A stretch of DNA of 64,000 bases from Blattamonas nauphoetae (taxonomy: Eukaryota > Preaxostyla > Oxymonadida). Made by a program: the position numbers and the translations under genes. The DNA is taken from the NCBI GenBank assembly GCA_033064195.1, contig JARBJD010000187.1:1-64000 (forward strand), read 5' to 3'. Below are positions 55,740-64,000 of the stretch, one piece after another. The notes under the pieces are model-generated. The model was given only the letters and a program-made list of their open reading frames with translations, was not told where the DNA came from and did no database searches. Every line of letters starts with the position of its first letter. Position 1 is the first letter of the stretch.

Positions 55740-56216
55740 GCTCCATCCCGAGAAAACCTCAAAATACCCCCTTTTACCCGATCAAAGAAATCATTTTGGC
55801 AAAATCTCAGCAACCAATGTATCGATTTGGATGAAATTATGCACAGACACATTTTTTGGTGAAACGAACATTTTACACAAAATTTGGAGAAAAAATTCTG
55901 GGTATTTGTGAAAATGGAAAAATCCCGTCTTTTTCTCGTGTAAAAATTCTTGGGAAAAAATCGGTTTATTTTTTTGAGCAGCTTTTGTCGAGGTGTTTAC
56001 GATCACGATGCATTTTATTTGATCCAAAACGGGTGGTTGGTTGTGGAGAAATGAGGGCAAAAATGTCGAAAAAATGTCCGTATTCGGAACGTTACACGCA
56101 TTTGGAGGTTTTCTCGGGATCGCGGGGAGATTCATTCTCCAGTTTGTTTTTTTTCTTCGTTAGACCAAAATGGTCCCTCACAGAAAAAAGGCCGGATTGG
56201 TGACACCGGACGGTTT
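55740..56216 (+). repeat. Repeat family copy A (left-truncated)
   Basis: Shares with 59163-59660 a colinear series of blocks: CACAGA(A/C)AC(G/A)TTTTTTGG(T), then a GGGTATTTG-type block, an ATGC(A/T)TTTTATTTG block, GAGGTTTTCTC, a TTAGACCAAAATGG / TTTGACCAATACGG block, and a GGTGACAC-GGACGG/GGACCGG end. Diverged by perhaps a fifth of positions. It has no convincing gene; minus-strand frames are incidental. Confidence 0.75.
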
Positions 56217-56400
56217 GGTGACGCTACTATTACACAGAAACGTTTTTTGGGAGGAACGAACATTTTGGAAAAAAGGAAAAAGAAATTATGGGTCTCTAGG
56301 AAGATGTGAAAAAACGGTATTTTTCGCTTAGAAAAATGTCCTGGGTTTTTTGGTGTGTGTTTGATCGATACATACATACGATTTTTCATCAATGATCAGA
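56217..56400 (+). repeat. Repeat family copy D (internal fragment)
   Basis: Directly abuts copy A and restarts at the ACACAGAAACGTTTTTTGG block, running through AGGAAGATGTGAAAAAACGG, then diverges. Thus a partial tandem or an insertion of one copy next to another. Confidence 0.65.
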
Positions 56401-57961
56401 TTCTGAACTTCGTTCCGAATAGTTAGATGCATCCCATTGACATGAATTGACATGAACGGAAGATAAAGGGTCAGATCTCTTGACATTATCTTTTACTATC
56501 TTCGATTCAACAAATTTGACACAACCGAACGTGAACGTTGAAGTGTTGCTTGAGAAACCCGGAAATTATCGAAACATTGCGAAAGACATAATAACTGTCA
56601 TGTAAAACCCGGCGTTGTTTCAAGTTCTTAGTCTAATACTTCTGGCGGTAGACGCGGGGCTGGGCCTGTATTTGGACGAGTGTGCGGCCCCACTAACTGG
56701 GCTCCTGCAGGAGATATTATCGCTTCATCTCACACCGCAAATTCAAACGACGCAACTCTGGAGTCTGATGTATGCTATCATCTCTTTTTTCTGACCCAAT
56801 CTCAAAGCTCATTAAAAAGTGTGCTTCGTTCTCGGCGTCGATCCACTGCGATATCTTCTAGGAAGCCGTCAACCGCGCTCCAAATGTTTTCTGAATACTT
56901 GGGTTGTTGCACAGCAAGACGTAATTTGCCACAGCTCTGCAATAACGTTCGCCACCTGCTTTGTAGTGTTCTTTTTGCACTACAAAGCGTCATTCCTTAA
57001 TCTCTGTACCGGATTCACGCCAAAGAACTCCAGTATACTCGGATTCTCATCGACAAAGGCTTGAAAGACTCAATTTATCATGGACAGCGCACCATGACTT
57101 CTCTGTTGGGTATTGGTGTGAACTTCACGATGACAATGCCCAAGTTTTTTTCTGGATTTCCAAAGCATGGAAGAAACCAACGACTCAGAGCAGATCATGG
57201 TTGAGGCGACTCAATCAGCACAATATCCAATCGAAGCGTTGTTTTCTTACCTAATAAAGCTCAAAATCTACCACCGTTCTCTCTCTTTCTTTTCAAAATA
57301 TCTTGAAAAGTTGACTTGTTTCCACTGACATTGGGTGAGATGAGGAACGTAACTAAAGTGTGTTTTGAAGTCTAATTCACAACATTTATGTACAAAATGA
57401 GCAAAAAAACAATAAAACGCGAAATGGCATTCACACTCTATCAAAAGGAAAAGTTGGCAATCTCGAAGAACCAGAAATGGGAAGAAAAGAGTGACTTAAA
57501 AGGTTGAAGAAAAGAGGATAGGTTTATTGAGAGAATCTTGAATCCTTTCTGATATGAAAGCAGTGTCAACAAAACTTACAGATTTTCAAATGGCACTCTT
57601 TGACGAGAAGTGTGAATGATGTGATGTACTGTCTCGAAACGAACGAAAAAGCTCACTCTCTCAGAGTCTCAGTTCACCATGTGTCGAACAATGAAATACA
57701 CTGATCAAGAATGAAAAAGTATGAAAAAAAGAAAATCGACAACCATTTCGTCATCCACTCGTTCAGTAGTGGATTTATCTATTCTGCAATTGTTGTGAAA
57801 CCGGTGAAATAGGATGGAAGTGAACTGTTCCAGTTATTTCATCAGTTGAGTCGGTATTGAATACGATTATGTCCAAATTGTTCCAAAAAGACTCTCTTCA
57901 CTCGTTTTCCCACACTTTTCATTGATAAGAACACAGTCCTTCATTGCAAGTGATAGACCGA
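56401..57961. other. Intergenic, nothing recognised
   Basis: Short frames on both strands. Near 57120 a frame reads WCELHDDNAQVFFWISKAWK, which superficially recalls the HxDNA motif of Tc1/mariner transposases, but there is no other motif around it. Confidence 0.4.
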
Positions 57962-58320
57962 TTAATTTATCTCTACACACAACACCATTGGAAAGACCAC
58001 AACCATTAAAGAGTCACAAGGGAGGAGTTCTGTCTGTGGGAAAAGGCAGGAATCGGAAAGATAATCTAAGAATGACACATCGGTGAGATTGCTGCATTTT
58101 CGATTGTCTCTGAGTGTCCAATCGTCCCCATCTGTTGCAACAATCTGTCTTTCGCTTTGGTTTGGATAGATTATTGCAGAATCAATGAAACAACGATTTT
58201 GACATCGTATTTGACAAATGTTCTTTGAGTTACAAATAGATACATCATGAAGACTTGCACCGCCCAAGTATCTCCTATCAGTTGAGTTCCCAATAACTCT
58301 CGTTTGTTCTATTTTCCATA
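57962..58320 (-). pseudogene. Cys-rich extracellular-type fragment
   Basis: A minus frame with RVIGNSTDRRYLGGASLHDV, then CNSKNICQIRCQNRCFIDSA and further Cys, Asn and Asp to the stop at 57962. Short beta-strand-like repeats with regularly spaced Cys suggest a parallel beta-helix or adhesin-like ectodomain fragment. There is no signal peptide or ATG in range, and the following sequence is full of stops. Assignment is a guess. Confidence 0.3.
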
Positions 58321-58399
58321 AAAATGGTTGAAAAAGAGAGAAAACGAAGTGCCGGAAAAGTGAAGTGGATTATCATTTTAACTGCAGGCTGATCACCGA

Positions 58400-58985
58400 C
58401 GGACTGGACGGTTTGGTGACACCTCTATTATTGTAGTGTTTTTAATTCGTACATTTTCAAAAATCCGTAACATTGGGGTTGAAAGATACATTTTGGACAA
58501 ACCAAGAAAAATAATGATGGGTTCCGCGTCAAAAACGCCTGTGTCGAGAGAACACCTCAAATTACTGTGAAAGCCAGAAATGCACACAGTCTTCTCAACT
58601 TTTTCGGCTCTTTTCTCCACAACCAGCCATCCGTTTTGCACCTGATAAAATGCATTATTTCCATAATGATCTCGACAAAAGATGCTCAAAAAATAAAAGA
58701 CATTTTTGTCCATTTTCCCCAATATCCAGAATTTTGTTCTATTTTTGTCTAAATGTTCGTTTCACCAAATAAACATTTCTGTGACAAAAATCATCCAAAT
58801 TGGTTCACAGCTTGTGAAGATATGACCAGTTCACCTGACACCAATTTGGCAAAATGAGGTATTTTGAGGATTTCTCTGATTCGCGTTGGTCTATAATTCT
58901 CAACTTTTATATTTTTCCATGTTTGCCCAATATGTATCTTTCAACCCCCGTGTTCCGGGTTTGGGAGAACTTCCTGGTTTAGAGT
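58400..58985 (-). repeat. Repeat family copy B (inverted)
   Basis: Carries the same blocks as copies A and C in reverse orientation: GGGGTTGAAAGAT, the AATGCATTATTTCCATAATG region equal to the ATGCATTTTATTTG block, and ACATTTCTGTGAC. An outer GGACGGTTTGGTGACACC lies at 58400 and CCCGTGTTCCGGGTT at about 58950. Terminal repeats are less clear than in copy C. Confidence 0.6.
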
Positions 58986-59091
58986 GCTTCTTCGACTTTT
59001 TTCACTTCCGTGGAATGTTTTGTGGTAAACTTGAAAGGAGATGATTCAGAGCTTCAACGATGAAGAATCTGATAGATATGTCCTTAACCCG

Positions 59092-59649
59092 GTCCGTGTC
59101 ACCAACCCAGAACCTGGGGTCCAAACAAACCATATTGGTCAAACTATGAATAATTAAAATTTGAGAAATTTCCTATTTGGGGAATTCGAGAAATCCTTAA
59201 ATTACCTCGTTTTGGCCACTTTTCAAAATGTGCACGAGTATATCTCAACAACCAGTGAACCGATTTTCATGAAATTTTTCACAGAAACGTTTTTTTGGTG
59301 AAACTATAAAATTTTGAAAAAAATTTGAACAAAAAATTGTGGGTATTTGGGAAGATGTGAAAAAACGCTGTTTTTCTCGCCCAAAAATTTCTTAGGAAAA
59401 AAAATTTTTATTTTTTGTGAGTCTTTTTTCGATATATTCACAATAAAAATGCTTTTTATTTGGTTTAAAACGGATATCTGGTTATGGAGATTTGAGCTGA
59501 AAAAGTTTGAAAAATGTGTGCATTCCTGCTGTAAACAGTATTTTGAGGTTTTCTCCAATTCCCCGCGGAATTGAAATCTCAATTTTTTTTCTTAGTTTGA
59601 CCAATACGGCATCTTTCAACCCCAGGTTCCGGGTTGGTGACACGGACCG
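59092..59649 (+). mobile_element. MITE-like copy C with 60-75 bp inverted ends
   Basis: Left end CCCGGTCCGTGTCACCAACC and reverse complement of right end are identical over 20 bases and continue alike through GAACCTGGGGT to TATTGGTCAAACTA (about 59092-59150 versus 59590-59649). About 560 bp, no coding capacity. No target duplication was evident, so the superfamily is open. It is the best-preserved copy of the family with members at 55740, 56217 and 58400. Confidence 0.75.
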
Positions 59650-59779
59650 GGTTGATGACGTATCTATGATATGATTCAGTTCAGTAGAAAAACTTCACAC
59701 TGAATTATGATCCATGGCCCGTTCGTGTTCGAGACCAGAAAACTTCCGAGAGGGAACAAGAGCAGGTATGAGAAAAAAT

Positions 59780-60690
59780 GAAAAGGAAGCTTGGTGATAC
59801 TGTATCAAATGCCACAAACGCCGAAGTGCATTCATTGGAACATATGCCTACCACCACAAGATCAAGATTCGGGTTCTGATGATGCTTCTTCTTTTCTCTT
59901 CCATTGGAATTTCACAACGACATGCATATACTCTGACTGGTGTTGAACGTCATTCTGTGGGCTACTGGTTTTCAATTGTTCGATTATGCCGCGGTCAAGC
60001 TATTCTAAAGGATTTTGAACTGATCGGAGGAGTAGGAGTTGATGTTATGATAGATGAAGCTATTTTAAGAAGAAGAAAGTACAATCGGGGAAGACGAAAA
60101 AAACAAATATGGCTGTTTGGAGGCGTCGAACGGAATGATCATGGAAAGCAAGGACGATGTTTTATTGTACCCATACCCCGATATTCGGCCAATCTCCTCA
60201 TTCACCTGATCATAAATAAATCTTTCCTGGCTCCACAATACATTCCGATGAATTGCGAGCCTATGCTCAGATCGGCCCCGAGTACCGACATCTAACAGTC
60301 AATCACTCAAACCAATACAAAAATCCAGAAACAGGGGCGTGTACCAACATGACTGAAGGTTTGTGGTCTCAGTTTCGAAAAAGCATTCCCCCCTGCGGGA
60401 TTCGAGATGATCTGATCAACTCCAATCTCTCGGATTTCTTGGGAAGGAAGAATGCGGCCATCTCGTTTGTGCAACTTGCTCGCTTTTTTCTTTGATCAAG
60501 AAGTTGTCGGTGACGCAGAAGATGAAGTGGACGAAGACGGAATCGAAGGCGTTCCGACCATCATTTCAGAAATCGAAGATGATGACCTACCTATAGGCGA
60601 CGAACTTGACGCCTCCGAATTCGAGGACTCTTCCGAAAGGTTTTTTCTTTTTCTATTGATAATTTTATTATTCGTCAACGTTTGATTGTT
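59780..60690 (+). mobile_element. Merlin-like (ISXO2/IS1016-type) transposase, one frameshift
   Basis: Plus-strand DDE transposase. A zinc-ribbon-like start (CIKCHKRRSAFIGTYAYHHK) is followed by DVMIDEAILRRRKYNRGRRK (first Asp), WLFGGVERNDHGKQGRCFIV and PRYSANLLIHLIINKSF. After a frame change near 60240 come SDELRAYAQIGPEYRHLTVN (second Asp), HSNQYKNPETGACTNMTEGL (catalytic Glu in TEGLW) and an acidic tail. These are the motifs of the ISXO2-like domain used by Merlin elements. Apart from the frameshift it looks nearly complete. Terminal repeats were not found, so only the coding part is bounded. Confidence 0.82.
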
Positions 60691-62102
60691 TTTGTGAAGA
60701 AAATTGTGAGATGAAGAGATGAAAACAAAGAAAAATAACAATTGGTTTCACGTCGAAACGCCTGTGTCGGGATTGGTTTGCTTTTATGGATTAGGTCAAA
60801 CTTTTCTTTCCCATTTCCATTTTCTAGAAATGAAAGGGTTGTGTTGACACGGCGTGGAATTATATGGCAGTTAGATGGTTGGCCAAAAAGGTTACAGACA
60901 TTCTTCGAATGGTGGACGACTGTTCAAGACCTGTGAATCGTAAGACTCCTGTGCGTTTAGTTCAATTCATTTGATTAGTTGGATGAATTCTGGCAAGGAT
61001 ACCTTTCGGGAGTTTGGAGAAACTGGAATAGATTTGTCATTCTATTCTCCTTGTTTTGCACGCCTTTGTGGGTGATGGATGGAGTTCGTGTCTGTTGGAA
61101 ATCCAGGTTGCTTCAATTCTCAAACGATCCAATATGGAAATAGAGCCTGAAGCAGAACAATCTGTGAATGACATTATAAACGTTGTCGTTCTCATCCCCA
61201 AGTTTTTTAACTGCTACTTTTTTCATATCATCCACCAAATGTCCGAGTTGAATTATTCAGAATTGAAAGAACGTTTGATCAAATTTTAAAGCATTAGACC
61301 CATTTTTGCCGAATAAACTCCAATGCTCGTATTTTCCCTCGACATGGGACAGTACAAGAGTGAACAGTCCTTTCGAGCTCGGAACTCAAGCCGTACAAGA
61401 GTGGTCACTTGCGATTTTTTCTTTGGGACTGTTTAACTTTGAAATGATGTCAAAAATCTGGACCCATATGCGTTATGATTTTCTGAAGGAAAAATTCTTT
61501 TGAAAAAAGGTTCTTCATTTTTCGAGCATTGTTATCATTTCCGAAGTATTCGCCTTCAATTCAGAAAAATTCTTCTTCATTTCTGAACAAGTCTCGATGT
61601 ATTCGGGGAACAAGGAAACAACGGGTGGTTTTTTTTCTTTTCTCATTGAGCATTCTGAGTTGAATCTCGATAAACCTGTTTTATTTTGTCACACATTCGC
61701 GAATTGCATCAACGATCCTTTAAAGTTTGCCCCATCTTTTCAGTCACACCCATTTTAGCAATTCGGATTTTGCTCAATTCGCACGAAACTGGACTTGTCA
61801 ATGTCAAGTTTGATTGATTGTGTTTCCCTGAATCATTTCGTCCAAAATCTTCATAGTTGGCGTGATCCTACAAACTGACATGGTGAGAATCATCCAAGTG
61901 GCTAGCGAATGTGTAGAACTGTCCCTCCCGACTCTAGTGATGATAAATTTGGACATAAGTCATTATGGTTTTCTTATTTACTTTTTTTGAATACGACAAC
62001 TGATCTTTTCTTCCAAAATTGGCTCGTCTTTGTTGAGCCCCCCATTATCTAATAATCTCCAATTGATCAAGGACCACCCTCTACTCCCATTTCTTCGTCC
62101 TC
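60691..62102. other. Intergenic upstream of the last gene
   Basis: Short frames only, including one near 61056-61289 (acidic, no motif). T-rich tracts. The last 150 bp before 62103 should hold the promoter; no element is recognisable by eye. Confidence 0.45.
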
Positions 62103-64000
62103 ATGACCACTAAGGAGTCGACCACTGCAACAAAAGCACCGATCTCCGAATACATATATGGATTTGACTCAACATCAGGGAGTGATTCTGATATTAACGC
62201 GTTTGCAGAGTCACAGAGACGAAGAACTCACATCATCACAGCACTGTCCGAATGCTGTCGGAATCGTCAAACTGGGATAATTTCTGACAAAAAACTTGAA
62301 GAAGTCTTCAATTTTGTCAATTCTCATCATTTTACTCATGTTTCATTCTTCATCTCAAAATAGCATCTCATCTTTGTGGATGAGAATATGAAAGTTGTGA
62401 AACTATTCCTAACCCTGCAGAATGACATATTCCTCAAAACAGCAAAATCTATTCCACTCAAATCAGCACCAGAAATTCAGACTGAGATCTTCAAAGTTCT
62501 GAAGGATTGTCTCACAGTTCGTCCACTTTTTCATTTTATTGAAGTGCCATCGACTCTTCATCCTTTCCACGTTTCCTTTTATCGATATAGTTGCTCGATA
62601 TGCAATGTACAGACTATTATCCTCTCTCAATCGACATCCTAACATCGTTGAATCTCATTTCGTTTGTTCATCTCCATCCATCACCATATCATAATCCTCA
62701 ATCCGTCCTTCATAGTATTCTTGTTTCCACTACGTTTGGAGCCTTTTCGTTGGACGAATCGCCAAATACACCTCAATCTCAACCCGACAAGTTCTCGATT
62801 CCACAACTCACGCAACTATTTTCTCGCATCAACACAAAGCTTGAAATGAACTCCAAATGGGCAGTATCTCTCCTTTTCACAATTTTCATCCTTTTTTCTT
62901 TGTATCTTCTCTCGAAATCATCATGTCACGTCCTTCAGTCAATAGAAGCAATCATTGAATTTCTCTTGCTTCTTACAAACGTAACTCTGATGACTATTCT
63001 TTCCGAGGTCCCCTCAGACCGATTGGATCTTGTTCTACAAGAAGCCAATTCAATCAGACTTCAGAATTCATTTGCAGGCGGCGAAAGAGCACGAGGTTCG
63101 AGGATATCAGAAAAACCCAACCCACTCGATAAGTCTAACCCCTTTCCTCCGCTCAATTCGAACACAAAATTGTTCGTTGAGCGGGTCTTACGAATCACTG
63201 CAAGATTACTCGAAATTGTGGAAGCTTGGGTTTTGAACTTCGACAGTGTGAAGTATAATGATGACATTGATCAGGATTCTTCATCGAATCCAGATAGTCC
63301 GTCGTCAAGCATCACAGATGACCTGTGTGTCGTTCATCGTCTTTTCATCCTTTTTTGCTTTCAGTCTCGCACAAATACCAATCTCAATGCATCATTCCCT
63401 TCTGATTTTATCGTTGAACCTCGTTTGCATGAATTATTCCCTCAATCCACAACGAACATCACCGCAACTTCAATCGTGTCTTCTCCGTGCCGTGGAGAGT
63501 CTCGTCCACCTCAACCGTCGCCATTCCATCAAACTTGCAGGGTGGATCCGAAGGGATCCTTCTCAAGGCATCGACAAGAGCGGAGGACAGCCACCGCCGC
63601 CCGAGGAGGTACGAACCGCTCGACGTCCAATGCTTGTGAGCTCTGTGCCGACATTAGCGTCAATCACACAAACACTCGCAGAGCGCCTTGCTTCAGCACT
63701 TCTCACAAACAAACCTGATGAACAACGTTCAGAAGGCGAGAACTCACCCGAAATAGAACAGGGTCAACATTCATTGGAACGACTGGTCAATTTCATCGGA
63801 AATGATACAGATGCACTTCTAATGAGCATTGGCTTCTCTCTCCTTCACACCCGCCAGACTCCGCTCGTCTTAGTCGGCATCCAACTTTTGAGCGAAACGG
63901 AGTGGTTATGGGACACTTTGGGTGAACAGAGCTTTTTCGCATTGGTCGCCAAACAAGATGACTTCCTTGGCCACAATGAATATGAGAAATTTGTTCGTCC
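62103..64000 (+). CDS. Alpha-solenoid-like protein, 5 exons visible, runs off the right edge
   Basis: Proposed exons 62103-62339, 62364-62516, 62591-62863, 62939-63324 and 63365 to beyond 64000; introns are 24, 74, 75 and 40 nt. The 24-nt intron is the shortest proposed here and has in-phase alternatives (48 or 60 nt) using earlier GT. The joined frame begins MTTKESTTATKAPISEY and then is almost all helices: ENMKVVKLFLTLQNDIFLK, SIEAIIEFLLLLTNVTLMTI, VERVLRITARLLEIVEAWVL, LLRAVESLVHLNRRHSIKLA and, near the edge, TPLVLVGIQLLSETEWLWD. This periodicity suggests ARM/HEAT repeats. An acidic/Ser linker (about residues 305-350) interrupts them. No enzyme motif. At least 500 aa are in view. Confidence 0.75.

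Noticed and set aside
57100-57250. Tc1/mariner-like HDDNA motif
   Set aside because: A single motif without the DE or DPPYSP partners; probably chance.
1-64000. Alternative genetic code with TAG/TAA as Gln
   Set aside because: All well-modelled genes end at TAA or TGA in the expected place and have no in-frame TAR in conserved regions; the single TAG at the left edge fits decay.
1-64000. Retroelements, Polintons or other virus-derived elements
   Set aside because: No reverse transcriptase, integrase, protein-primed polymerase, capsid or packaging-ATPase text was seen in any frame; mobile DNA here is hAT, mariner, Merlin and MITE-like.
1-64000. CRISPR arrays, bacterial operons or defence islands
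   Set aside because: No spaced identical repeats of CRISPR type, no ribosome-binding-site spacing, and introns throughout; the DNA is eukaryotic.

Overview
The window is nuclear DNA of a protist with compact genes and many very short spliceosomal introns. I spliced eleven genes by eye. They contain 35 proposed GT-AG introns of 24 to about 174 nt (median 42), about ten of them with a GTTTG donor. All frames read with the standard code. The gene style and crowded DNA-transposon intergenes suggest a metamonad, possibly an oxymonad-type flagellate; this is an inference, not a demonstrated identity. I saw no retroelement, Polinton or other virus-derived element.

Layout. 1-4.7 kb: a decayed coiled-coil gene, a 25-26 bp minisatellite and gene fragments. 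5.0-7.4 kb: one hAT-like element nested in another. 7.4-10 kb: a long-chain acyl-CoA synthetase. 10-11.8 kb: a third hAT. 11.9-16 kb: a divergent pair, a two-RRM protein (minus) and an LRR-PP2C phosphatase (plus). 16.3-18.2 kb: a near-identical 0.4 kb inverted repeat. 18.7-21.7 kb: a coiled-coil/low-complexity protein. 22-26.5 kb: four minus-strand genes (unknown helical protein, signal-peptide Cys-rich protein, four-helix small membrane protein, RarA/WRNIP1 AAA+ ATPase). 26.6-31.2 kb: a Ser/Pro-rich protein and an importin-alpha-like ARM protein. 31.6-37.7 kb: a COMM-domain protein on the minus strand whose first exon overlaps the first exon of a large SMCR8-like DENN protein on the plus strand.

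From 38 to 62 kb the window is a transposon graveyard: hAT elements with 8-bp target duplications (one with an ABCC-transporter-like fragment, one inserted in the terminal repeat of a TA-flanked element), a hAT copy with decayed transposase, a mariner, a Merlin/ISXO2-type element and a dispersed repeat family. Genes resume at 62.1 kb with an alpha-solenoid-like protein that runs off the right edge.

Functionally the genes are housekeeping: lipid activation (ACS), phosphatase signalling, RNA binding, replication stress (RarA), nuclear import or ARM scaffold, and membrane traffic/autophagy (SMCR8, COMMD). No operon-like logic is expected. The most notable items are the SMCR8/COMMD antisense overlap and the nested, gene-fragment-carrying hAT elements.
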